In this document: one piece after another, positions 54,944 to 64,000 of the stretch
How the letters are laid out: every line of letters starts with the position of its first letter
How positions within the stretch are numbered: position 1 is the stretch's first letter
Assembly: GCA_032433765.1 (NCBI GenBank)
Contig: JAVIAB010000024.1
Span: 10,008,321 to 10,072,320 of the forward strand
Direction of reading: 5' to 3'
DNA: 64,000 nt
DNA from: Megaustenia siamemsis
Taxonomy: Eukaryota; Mollusca; Gastropoda; Stylommatophora; Ariophantidae
The notes under the pieces: model-generated
Seen by the model: the letters and a program-made list of their open reading frames with translations, nothing else
Databases searched by the model: none
Told to the model about the DNA's origin: nothing
Program-made: the position numbers and the translations under genes

Positions 54944-55494
54944 TTTCTAATATTACGACCCATTATCACAACAACAAAAATTATTGTCCAAGTCTAAATA
55001 CTATGAATAATCTGTGTCTGAGTCACTCAATAACAAGGTTTCGAACATAGATCTGGTTTGTTCTGCACTATATCGTTTTGGTCGACTGCCAAATGAGTAC
55101 CAACAATGGACGTGGTCATTATGTGACAGAAATTTGAGGGAAAAAACAAGGAATATAAACTAACAATTTTCTATCATTGAAACACTGAAAGCACGAGGTT
55201 TAACAGGAAGTGAGAACTTTCCTACATCCAGAAATCAAGTATTGTTTGAATTAAAAACAAAAAATCAGTAAAAACGAAACAAATATAAGCTATACTCGTC
55301 ATAGCCGAATTTTCGGAAAATGGTTGGAAATAAAACTTTTTATCGAACCGACGTGTCGGATAATAGTCCTGAAAGACCTGGACAAGTATGGTGGAAACGA
55401 TATATAGCTGGGTCATGATAAGTATGATTGCACGATATATAGCTCAGTTGGTAATTATGTTTTATACACTACAATCTCATATTTTCCTATACAG
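54944..55494. other. Unidentified intronic sequence
   Basis: Includes two copies of a short ATATATAGCTxxGTxxG segment (about 55399 and 55435). No repeat family recognised. Confidence 0.3.
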
Positions 55495-55515
55495 CTATTT
55501 TCACAAGCACTAACT
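55495..55515 (+). CDS. Candidate 21-nt microexon, phase 0
   Basis: Acceptor CTCATATTTTCCTATACAG, 21 nt encoding LFSQALT in frame 0 (frame 1 stops), donor GTAAGTAG. Seven-codon class. Confidence 0.68.
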
Positions 55516-55574
55516 GTAAGTAGTATGGGAAGGGTTATGTGGACCAGCATGATTAATCACATACGTTAAATGAT

Positions 55575-55868
55575 CTCTTCTTCTACCTTTTAACCCCATG
55601 TAGGGCATTGGTATTCAACAAACATTTTCTAAGCCGTTCTGTTTCCTGCCATTCTTTTAAGATCATTCCGTGCCTTCTCCATCATCTTCATCTCTGCTTC
55701 CATCTGTCTTCTACAAGAATATTTTGATCCTCTTTTTTCTCTTTTCCTCTGGGGATTCCATAAAAACGGTCTGTTGTGTAATGCTTTCAGTTGGCTTCCG
55801 CAGTGTATTTCCAATCCAGTGCCATCGTCTTCGCTGTCTCTCTTTATCCACTGGTACTTTCCCATAAT
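55575..55868 (-). mobile_element. LINE family B 3' fragment
   Basis: Minus strand reads VPVDKERQRRRWHWIGNTLR and KPTESITQQTVFMES, ending near the equivalents of the 3' tail. 5' truncated. Confidence 0.8.
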
Positions 55869-55929
55869 TGAGATTAGTGCCATTATAATGGCATAGTGTC
55901 ATTAGTGTCATAATAATAGTCATTATAAT

Positions 55930-56717
55930 GGTCAATCCGGAGGGAGGGATCCTAAGGCAGTTGACGGCGTTAATCGTCTTTCTGGCATCCCCTGCACCTT
56001 CTTTCAATTCCGAACGTATGGACTTTGTCCCTCCTTCGGAAATCCTTGAAACGAAGTCGAGAGGGGGATAGTGCGACTGGGTAAAGCACTATCTCCATAT
56101 CCTGTGCCCAGGCAGAGTAGGCAAAGTGACTCAAACCAGGAAAAAAGACTAAATGTCTTCCACATGCGATGTCTCCGCAAAATAATGCACATCAAATGGC
56201 AGGACAAAATAACCAACTTAACTGTCCTGCAACGTGCTAAGACCCTAACAATCATGTCGATGCTCAGAAGTCGAAGGCTAAGATGGCTGGGGCATGTCCA
56301 ACGGATGGAAGAAAAACGCATTCCTAGGCAAATACTATATGGCGAGCTAAAACACGGTAAACGACAAATCGGCAGACCTAAACTACGATATAGAGATATC
56401 TGCAAATCATCTCTGAAAGACTTCATCTGTGAAAACGACTGGCAACATCTGGCAAGTGATCGCACATCATGGAGAGCACGTATAAGGAACGGTATAACAA
56501 CATTTGAGACTGTGCTAAGACAGGACTTAGAAGAGAAGAGACTCATAAAAAAGGATGGTAAACCCTGTGGACCAGCGAGCCTGACCTGTTCATTATGTGA
56601 CCGCGTGTGTTTGTCAAACATTGGTAGAATTAGCCACGAGAGAAGCTGTTCGGCAAAAACAATACCTCAAAAAAATACGCAATAGCCTCCACTAGACCGT
56701 CTGACAAGACGAAAAGG

Positions 56718-56722
<5 letters not shown>
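55930..56722 (+). mobile_element. LINE family C copy 2
   Basis: Same family and 3' end as 42767-43361, in opposite orientation, with about 200 bp more at the 5' side (start approximate). Terminates GAAAAGGGCC followed by a TA tail. Confidence 0.85.
56071..56685 (+). CDS. LINE family C ORF2 C-terminal part, 204 aa
   Basis: Open frame beginning MRLGKALSPYPVPRQSRQSD, then MRCLRKIMHIKWQDKITNLT, RLRWLGHVQRMEEKRIPR, and the C-terminal C-x2-C-x9-H-x3-C (CSLCDRVCLSNIGRISHERS then C). Almost identical to the 42802-43326 frame. The ATG may be internal to a longer pol frame. Confidence 0.83.
   Translation: MRLGKALSPYPVPRQSRQSDSNQEKRLNVFHMRCLRKIMHIKWQDKITNLTVLQRAKTLTIMSMLRSRRLRWLGHVQRMEEKRIPRQILYGELKHGKRQIGRPKLRYRDICKSSLKDFICENDWQHLASDRTSWRARIRNGITTFETVLRQDLEEKRLIKKDGKPCGPASLTCSLCDRVCLSNIGRISHERSCSAKTIPQKNTQ

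Positions 56723-56760
<38 letters not shown>
56723..56760. repeat. (TA)n tail of LINE family C
   Basis: About 19 TA units directly after the family C 3' end. Confidence 0.95.
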
Positions 56761-56764
<4 letters not shown>

Positions 56765-56771
56765 GTCAGTG

Positions 56772-56865
56772 ATTTTGTCCTGCCATTTCTATCCTTTTAT
56801 TCTGCGTCAGCATCCATTAATGGAGGTATGGATCGTCATGGTATCCATTCAAGTTTGTCATTAAG
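56772..56865 (-). mobile_element. Short LINE family B fragment
   Basis: TTTTGTCCTGCCATTTCTAT and ATTCTGCGTCAGCATCCATT complement the IKGWKWQDK and NGC-RRI coding parts of family B. Confidence 0.7.
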
Positions 56866-56943
56866 TCTGACTTAATATTGGAGTGTAATTTTTGTATTTA
56901 ACCAAATTAACATGGGTTTAATGCATTATGCCAAGACCCTTTG

Positions 56944-56945
<2 letters not shown>

Positions 56946-56979
<34 letters not shown>
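56946..56979. repeat. (TA)n microsatellite
   Basis: About 17 TA units. Confidence 0.95.
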
Positions 56980-56982
<3 letters not shown>

Positions 56983-56984
56983 GA

Positions 56985-58142
56985 CGCAGCGCAGTGGATA
57001 TATTGAGCGAGTGACTATGTGAAATGGTGAGCTAATGAGTGAGCGAGTGTATGAGTGACTGCGTGAGTGATTGAATGAATCAGGATGGATTAGTTAGTCT
57101 AGCCTTCTTCTGTGTTGAATCACCGCTGTCATAACAACAATGGTAGTAAGTGTTGAAATAACTTATCGAGTTCTCGTATACATTGCAAGGTCGATTGATG
57201 TTGTACGGTTGTAGTAGGTTTCATCTACATCGATACTGATGTTTTCCTATTAGCAACGGCTGGAATTATTTCAACTATATCACGACTGACTGAATATTGT
57301 GGCTGGTCGGACATTGGCATCTAACACACTGAGATGGGACGTAACTGTGTTATGTATTCCAATAAAATATTGCCTCCTACGAATATCTGCCCCTGCTCTC
57401 CACATGTTTTTACCCAGACTCTTTTTTTTTTCAATTTAATATTAACAATACCATATCATTATCATCATCTCGCCAGCATTATTTTATCGACTTCTCTATG
57501 TCTTTACTTTCCTCTAATGCGACTAAATGTCTCAGCTTTATCGTTTACAAATAATAAGATATTTCCTTCTCACCTCACTAGTAATTATATTTTCCTCCCA
57601 TTTCTACAGCCCCACTCGTTCTTGTATTTCTCTTTGAAGTCATCGATATTATTCTTATAATCCTTTTATTACAACCAAAATACACCATGCGTTTCCATGT
57701 CTCTTGTCGTATTGTCCATGATTCGCTTGCACATGCCTTGACATAAAAGACATAAAAAAACATGCAGTGCTGCAGTAAAGCTGGTAGCAGAAAGCAAGTG
57801 ATGTATATTTTTATGTAGAAGACAACATGTAGGCCGGAACGTCAAATATTCAGTATTATCCTTTCTGTAAAGCTGTCACCATACTTTTCAGGAGCGTATG
57901 TTATACCCCACAACTTGCCACATGCACATACCAGAAATAGCTCTACATAATAATGAAGGAATATGTTTCCTCATTTTAGAATATGAAGATTTGTTCCACA
58001 GATCGCTAGAAACACAAGCTTAAATATGAAATGGTAGAAACAAGATAAATCCATGAGTGAGATATTTTTATTAAAAGAATGAAATAAAGTTGTAAATAAT
58101 GGACAAATATATTCATCTATAGTTGTGCTTGTTTTTTCTTAG
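56985..58142. other. Intronic sequence, largely unidentified
   Basis: A GAGT-rich stretch at about 57000-57080, then unrecognised sequence. Several acceptor-like tracts (57253, 57898, 57979) lack donors at multiples of three or have in-frame stops. Confidence 0.3.
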
Positions 58143-58172
58143 CTTAGCGTTACAGTAAATCGAACACCTAAT
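58143..58172 (+). CDS. Candidate 30-nt microexon, phase 0
   Basis: Acceptor GTGCTTGTTTTTTCTTAG, 30 nt encoding LSVTVNRTPN, the only frame without a stop, donor GTGAGTAT. An earlier donor (GTAAAT) would give a 12-nt exon LSVT. The last nucleotides plus the donor form the first unit of the adjacent 34-bp array. Confidence 0.68.
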
Positions 58173-59590
58173 GTGAGTATATCGTCTAAATGGTCAAACA
58201 CGTAATGTGAGTATGTCTTCTAGAGGGTCAAACTCGTAATGTGAGTATGTCGTCTAAATGATCAAACACGTAATGTGAGTATGTCCTCTAAATGGTCAAA
58301 CACGTAATGTGAGTATGTCCTATAGATGGCCACACACGTAATGTGAGTATGTCCTATAGATGGCCACACACGTAATGTGAGTATGTCCTATAGATGGTCA
58401 CACGCGTAATGTGAGTATGTCCTATAGATGGTCACACGCGTACTGTGAGTGTCTTCTAGATGGTCACACACGTAATGTGAGTATGTCTTCTAGATGGTCA
58501 CACACGTAATGTGAGTATGTCTTCTAGGTGGTCACACACGTAATGTGAGTATGTCTTCTAGATGGTCACACACGTAATGTGAGTATGTCTTCTAGATGGT
58601 CACACGCGTAATGTGAGTATGTCTTCTAGATGGTCACACGCGTACTGTGAGTGTCTTCTAGATGGTCACACACGTAATGTGAGTATGTCTTCTAGATGGT
58701 CACACACGTAATGTGAGTATGTCTTCTAGATGGTCACACACGTAATGTGAGTATGTCTTCTAGATGGTCACACACGTAATGTGAGTATGTCTTCTAGATG
58801 GTCACACACGTAATGTGAGTATGTCTTCTAGATGGTCACACACGTAATGTGAGTATGTCTTCTAGATGGTCACACACGTAATGTGAGTATGTCTTCTAGA
58901 TGGTCACACACGTAATGTGAGTATGTCTTCTAGATGGTCACACACGTAATGTGAGTATGTCTTCTAGATGGTCACACACGTAATGTGAGTATGTCTTCTA
59001 GATGGTCACACACGTAATGTGAGTATGTCTCCTAGATGGTCACACACGTAATGTGAGTATGTCTTCTAGAATGTCAAACACGTAATGTGAGTATGTCTTC
59101 TAGATGGTTACACACGTAATGTGAGTATGTCTTCTAGATGGTTACACACGTAATGTGAGTATGTCTTCTAGATGGTTACACACGTAATGTGAGTATGTCT
59201 TCTAGATGGTCATACACGTAATGTGAGTATGTCTTCTAGATGGTTACACACGTAATGTGAGTATGTCTTCTAGATGGTTACACACGTAATGTGAGTATGT
59301 CTTCTAGATGGTCACACACGTAATGTGAGTATGTCTTCTAGATGGTCATACACGTAATGTGAGTATGTCTTCTAGATGGTCATACACGTAATGTGAGTAT
59401 GTCTTCTAGATGGTCACACACGTAATGTGAGTATGTCTTCTAGAATGTCAAAACACGTAATGTGAGTATGTCTTCTAGAATGTCAAACACGTAATGTGAG
59501 TATGTCTTCTAGAATGTCAAACACGTAATGTGAGTATGTCTTCTAGAATGTCACACACGTAATGTGAGTATGTCCTCTTGTATGTCAAAT
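58166..59590. repeat. 34-bp array grown from a microexon donor site
   Basis: About 42 units containing CGTAATGTGAGTATGTCTTC and TAGATGGTCACACA. The first unit (ACCTAATGTGAGTATATCGT) spans the 3' end and donor of microexon 58143. Every unit therefore repeats AAT-GTGAGTAT and a CTTCTAG acceptor-like site. Confidence 0.95.
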
Positions 59591-59603
59591 AGGAAATGTA
59601 AGT

Positions 59604-60500
59604 ACGATTGTTCTCACACTTTATCTACTCAACAACAACCATTGTTCTCACACTTTATGTACTCAACAACAACCATTGTTCTCACACTTTATGTACTCAA
59701 CAACAACCACTGTTCTCACACTTTATGTACTCAACAACAACCACTGTTCTCACACTTTATCTACTCAACAACAACCATTGTTCTCACACTTTATCTACTC
59801 AACAACAACCACTGTTCTCATACTTTATGTACTCAACAACAACCATTGTTCTCACACTTTATGTACTCAACAACAACCACTGTTCTCACACTTTATCTAC
59901 TCAACAACAACCACTGTTCTCACACTTTATCTACTCAACAACAACCACTGTTCTCACACTTTACTCAACAACAACCACTGTTCTCACACTTTACTCAACA
60001 ACAACCATTGTTCTCACACTTTATGTTCTCAACAACTACCACTGTTCTCACACTTTATCTACTCAACAACAACCACTGTTCTCACACTATCTACTCAACA
60101 ACAACCATTGTTCTCACACTTTATCTACTCAATAACAACCATTGTTCTCACACTTTACTCAACAACAACCACTGTTCTCACACTTTATCTACTCAACAAC
60201 AACCATTGTTCTCACACTTTATGTACTCAACAACTACCACTGTTCTCACGCTTTACTCAACAACAACAACCACTGTTCTTACACTATCTACTCAACAACA
60301 ACCACTGTTCTCACGCTTTATCTACTCAACAACAACCACTGTTCTCACGCTTTATCTACTCAACAACAAACACTGTTCTCACGCTTTATCTACTCAACAA
60401 CTACCACTGTTCTCACACTTTATCTACTCAACAACAACCATTGTTCTCACACTTTATGTACTCAACAACTACCACTGTTCTCACGCTTTATGTACTCAAC
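59604..60500. repeat. 34-bp tandem array
   Basis: About 26 units containing CTCAACAACAACCACTGTTC plus TCACACTTTA, with 28-31-bp deletion variants. Three plus frames open by periodicity. Confidence 0.95.
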
Positions 60501-60519
60501 CACAAACACTTCTCAAGTC

Positions 60520-62690
60520 TTTCTCATCCTCTTCATCTCTTGTTTTTCTCTTAGAAATTGTTCATGTCTTTCTCATTCTCATCTCTTATTATTCTCTTAG
60601 AACCTCTCATGTCTTTCTCATTCTCATCTCTTATTATTCTCTTAGAACCTCTCATGTCTTTCTCATTCTCTTCATCTCTTGTCATTCTCTTAGAACTTAT
60701 CATGTCCTTTCTCATGCTCTTCATCTCTTGTCATTCTCTTAGAATCTCCCATGTCTTTCCCCACCTCTTCATCTCTTGTCATTCTCTTAGAATCTCCCAT
60801 GTCTTTCCCCACCTCTTCATCTCTTGTCATTCTCTTAGAATCCCCCATGTCTTTCCCCTCCTCTTCATCTCTTGTCATTCTCTTAGAATCTCCCATGTCT
60901 TTCCCCTCCTCTTCATCTCTTGTCATTCTCTTAGAATCCCCATGTCTTTCCCCTCCTCTTCATCTCTTGTCATTCTCTTAGAATCCCCCATGTCTTTCCC
61001 CTCCTCTTCATCTCTTGTCATTCTCTTAGAATCCCCATGTCTTTCCCCTCCTCTTCATCTCTTGTCATTCTCTTAGAATCTCCCATGTCTTTCCCCTCCT
61101 CTTCATCTCTTGCCATTCTCTTAGAATCCCCCATGTCTTTCCCCTCCTCTTCATCTCTTGTCATTCTCTTAGAATCCCCCATGTCTTTCCCCTCCTCTTC
61201 ATCTCTTGTCATTCTCTTAGAATCCCCCATGTCTTTCCCCTCCTCTTCATCTCTTGTCATTCTCTTAGAATCTCCCCTGTCTTTCCCCACCTCTTCATCT
61301 CTTGTCATTCTCTTAGAATCTCCCATGTCTTTCCCCACCTCTTCATCTCTTGTCATTCTCTTAGAATCTCCCATGTCTTTCCCCTCCTCTTCATCTCTTG
61401 TCATTCTCTTAGAATTCCCCATGTCTTTCCCCTCCTCTTCATCTCTTGTCATTCTCTTAGAATCTCCCATGTCTTTCCCCTCCTCTTCATCTCTTGTCAT
61501 TCTCTTAGAATCTCCCATGTCTTTCCCCTCCTCTTCATCTCTTGTCATTCTCTTAGAATCCCCCTGTCTTTCCCCTCCTATTCATCTCTTGTCATTCTCT
61601 TAGAATCCCCCATGTCTTTCCCATCCCCTTTATCTCTTGTTATTCCCTTAGAATCTCCCATGTCTTTCCCTCCTCTTCATCTCTTGTCATTCTCTTAGAA
61701 TCTCCCATGTCTTTCCCCTCCTCTTCATCTCTTGTCATTCTCTTAGAATCTCCATGTCTTTCCCCTCCTCTTCATCTCTGTCATTCTCTTAGAATCTCCC
61801 ATGTCTTTCCCTCCTCTTCATCCCTTGTCATTCTCTTAGAATCCCCCATGTATTTCCCCTCCTCTTCATCCCTTGTCATTCTCTTAGAATCTCGCATGTC
61901 TTTCCCCTCCTCTTCATCTCTTGTCATTCTCTTAGAATCCCCCATGTCTTTCCCCTCATCTTCATCTCTTGTCATTCTCTTAGAATCTCCCATGTCTTTC
62001 CCCTCCTCTTCATCCCTTGTCATTCTCTTAGAATCTCGCAAGTCTTTCCCCTCCTCTTCATCTCTTGTCATTCTCTTAGAATCTTCCATGTCTTTTCCCT
62101 CCTCTTCATCTCTTGTCATTCTCTTAGAATCTTCCATGTCTTTCCCCTCCTCTTCATCTCTTGTCATTCTCTTAGAATCTTCCATGTCTTTTCCCTCCTC
62201 TTCATCTCTTGTCATTCTCTTAGAATCTTCCATGTCTTTCCCCTCCTCTTCATCTCTTGTCATTCTCTTAGAATCCCCCATGTCTTTCCCCTCCTCTTCA
62301 TCTCTTGTCATTCTCTTAGAATCTCCCATGTCTTTCCCCTCCTCTTCATCTCTTGTCATTCTCTTAGAATCTCCCATGTCTTTCCCCTCCTCTTCATCTC
62401 TTGTCATTCTCTTAGAATCTTCCATGTCTTTCCCCTCCTCTTCATCTCTTGTCATTCTCTTAGAATCTCCCATGTCTTTCCCCTCCTCTTCATCTCTTGT
62501 CATTCTTTTAGAATCTCCGATGTCTTTCCCCTCCTCTTCACCTCTTGTCATTCTTTAGAATCCCCCATGTCTTTCCCCTCCTCTTCATCTCTTGTCATTC
62601 TCTTAGAATCCCCCATGTCTTTCCCCTCCTCTTCATCTCTTGTCATTCTCTTAGAACTTCCCATGTCTTTCCCCTCCTCTTCATCTCCGC
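60520..62690. repeat. 48-bp pyrimidine-rich tandem array
   Basis: About 45 units containing CATGTCTTTCCCCTCCTCTT and CTTGTCATTCTCTTAGAATC. Plus strand strongly C/T biased. 48 bp is 16 codons, so both strands stay open (SSSLVILLESPMSFPS; MTRDEEEGKDMGDSKR); artefacts. Frequent single-C deletions (ATCCCCATG/ATCCCCCATG) confirm absence of coding constraint. Confidence 0.96.
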
Positions 62691-62839
62691 TACAGTTAAA
62701 CTACTGTTGTTAAACTGAGCAATGACATATTGGTGGACATACAATGTGCTGTCTATAGAGCAAGGATAGTTATAACATACTGTGTGCATTTTACAATACG
62801 TGATCATAATTTGGGAGTAGGGAGATATTAACATTGTTC

Positions 62840-62960
62840 TTATTGGTAGATGAGAGTGATAATATTATAGTTCTATGATAATCTTGTCAAATATTGTAGA
62901 TGAGAGTGATATTATAGTTCTATGATAATCTTGTCATATATTTGTAGATGAGAGTGATCT
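62840..62960. repeat. About 50-bp tandem repeat, two and a half units
   Basis: TAGATGAGAGTGATATTATAG and TTCTATGATAATCTTGTCA repeated. Confidence 0.85.
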
Positions 62961-63164
62961 ATTTTCCATAATAGTCATACAATAGATTTGTAGTTTGTAC
63001 ATGCACAGCTGTTATTTGTATCGTGGAGCTGTAAAGGGGATCTGTGCACTGCGGAGTTGTCCGTTATGAAATGAACTACGTATTAGACATATTAACATGT
63101 TAATATTTGACAAAATAACTGCACCATTTCTCTGGAGGTAGGTTCCAAACGTAATTAACGCCTA

Positions 63165-63240
63165 GAAATTAAACGATGACAAGGATCTGAGAATCATAGA
63201 AAAACAGTTACTGGCAACAAACAGCAGCCATAAGAATTAC
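63165..63240 (+). mobile_element. Short LINE family A RT fragment
   Basis: Matches 53937-54003 (TACTGGCAACAAACAG.AGCCATAAGAA), the RT segment before the RQG block. Confidence 0.7.
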
Positions 63241-63407
63241 CAAGACAGTTCCAATATATAAAGTTTATTACTTGTATTTAAAGCGAACCCTGAACGTGTG
63301 ATTATTTCAGTAGTTTGATTAGTTTGATAATTCGTGATTACATTCCTTGGCATTCTGTTGACTATATATATGATGTATGTCAGATTTATATGCTTGTGTC
63401 GGTACAG

Positions 63408-63443
63408 CTCATGCGTTGTATATTCTCCGTGGAGAACTCTTCT
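63408..63443 (+). CDS. Weak candidate 36-nt microexon
   Basis: Acceptor-like GCTTGTGTCGGTACAG, 36 nt open in frame 0 (LMRCIFSVENSS), donor GTAAAGTG. Length and splice sites deviate from the main series. Confidence 0.28.
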
Positions 63444-63544
63444 GTAAAGTGATTTACATAAACACGAAACAGGAAGTACAAGTGCCTACCTTTTAGTTGA
63501 AATAGGAATAAGCAACTGTTTTAGTAATCTATCTACTGACCTTT

Positions 63545-63850
63545 CGAGGCGTAGCTGGCCCATAGGGCATAGACCCAAATACTCTTTCTCTTATCTACAT
63601 TTTTATTCTAGCAGTTTTCAATCCTTGTAAAGATCTTTTATTAAATCTCGCTATTTGTCTTTGTTCTGTGCTAGAATCTCATTGAGGGAGCCGATTCCTG
63701 CTGCTCTTGCCTCTCTGATCAATGTTCTTCTCAGTGTCTCTATGTTTCGGTCTCTTTCCTCTTACCTGTTTTTTTCCACATGAGGGCTTGGTTTGCTATT
63801 CCGTTATTATATCCCCTCATCACATGTCCAACATATGACCATCAGCTATT
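63545..63850 (-). mobile_element. Decayed LINE fragment (another family)
   Basis: Minus strand reads VGHVMRGYNNGIANQA and KRKETETLRTLRRTLIREAR, a post-RT region distinct from families A-E. Confidence 0.55.
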
Positions 63851-63974
63851 CTTGATTACTGAAGATATTAGTGGTTGATTGTGTCTACGTTTCATTAACA
63901 AAATCGTTTTTACAATAGCGGCTTGTTAAACCTCTGATCAACGGTTCTATACCAAAAAGGAAAAAAACATATCT

Positions 63975-64000
63975 TCCATCTTGGATCCCACCGGATATAA
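63975..64000 (+). repeat. 26-nt copy of the intron upstream of microexon 29248
   Basis: Identical over 26 nt to 29174-29199 and cut by the window end, so the homology probably continues beyond position 64000. Confidence 0.9.

Noticed and set aside
60690..62558. MTRDEEEGKDMGDSKR repeat protein and its antisense
   Set aside because: 48-bp satellite; single-nucleotide deletions break the frame repeatedly without any pattern of constraint.

Overview
This looks like a stretch of animal (metazoan) nuclear DNA, most likely from a mollusc. It has no bacterial-type genes. It carries tRNA-headed SINEs, many decayed non-LTR retrotransposon (LINE) 3' ends of types common in lophotrochozoan genomes, an IS630/Tc1/mariner-superfamily DNA transposon, and a very large amount of tandemly repeated DNA (more than 25 arrays). 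A short AAGGGAGATAACTG motif at about 30760 is, from memory, common in mollusc noncoding DNA. The species assignment is an inference.

The most important thing I see is not in any long ORF. At least 14, and perhaps 18-20, very short exon-like units lie on the + strand between about 4.5 kb and 58.2 kb. Each has a pyrimidine-tract AG acceptor, an insert of almost always exactly 21 or 30 nt (also 9 and 18), and a donor that is usually GTAAGT or GTGAGT. The stronger units are all open in frame 0 as phase 0-0 exons and encode 7-aa or 10-aa blocks. I interpret them as one very large micro-exon gene whose introns hold essentially everything else in the window. One exon has been duplicated together with its introns (49986-50015 and 50651-50680). 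The introns are about 97-99% identical, but the two 30-nt exons differ at 9 positions, all of them amino-acid changing, which suggests diversifying selection on the peptide blocks. Neither the first exon (signal peptide) nor the last is recognised, and I do not know the function.

Layout. 0-4 kb: LINE end, a fragment joining a foldback-type end to a transposon end, 30-bp and 41-bp arrays. 4-13.4 kb: LINE and SINE fragments, including a LINE inserted in a SINE, a GACA/GGCA array, a 44-bp array and three microexons. 13.4-23 kb: 29-, 42-, 56-, 14- and 53-bp arrays, SINEs, four microexons, and a 29-bp satellite grown from a SINE tRNA head. 23-32.3 kb: LINEs, 70-, 21-, 50- and 39-bp arrays, three microexons. 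32.4-40 kb: the longest family-B LINE, a CAR trinucleotide array and a 4.1-kb 34/36-bp satellite. 40-46 kb: SINE, repeats, LINEs, two microexons. 46.0-48.1 kb: a complete transposon with an intact transposase. 49.2-51.1 kb: the duplicated microexon cassette between LINE copies. 51.5-58.2 kb: foldback element, RNase H remnant, SINE, LINEs, two microexons. 58.2-62.7 kb: three adjacent satellites (34, 34, 48 bp). 62.7-64 kb: LINE remnants, ending in a copy of the sequence that precedes microexon 29248.

The transposons and satellites appear to be passengers in the introns, although LINE fragments probably provided the homology that duplicated one microexon. Long ORFs inside the satellites arise because several periods are multiples of three; I do not regard them as genes.
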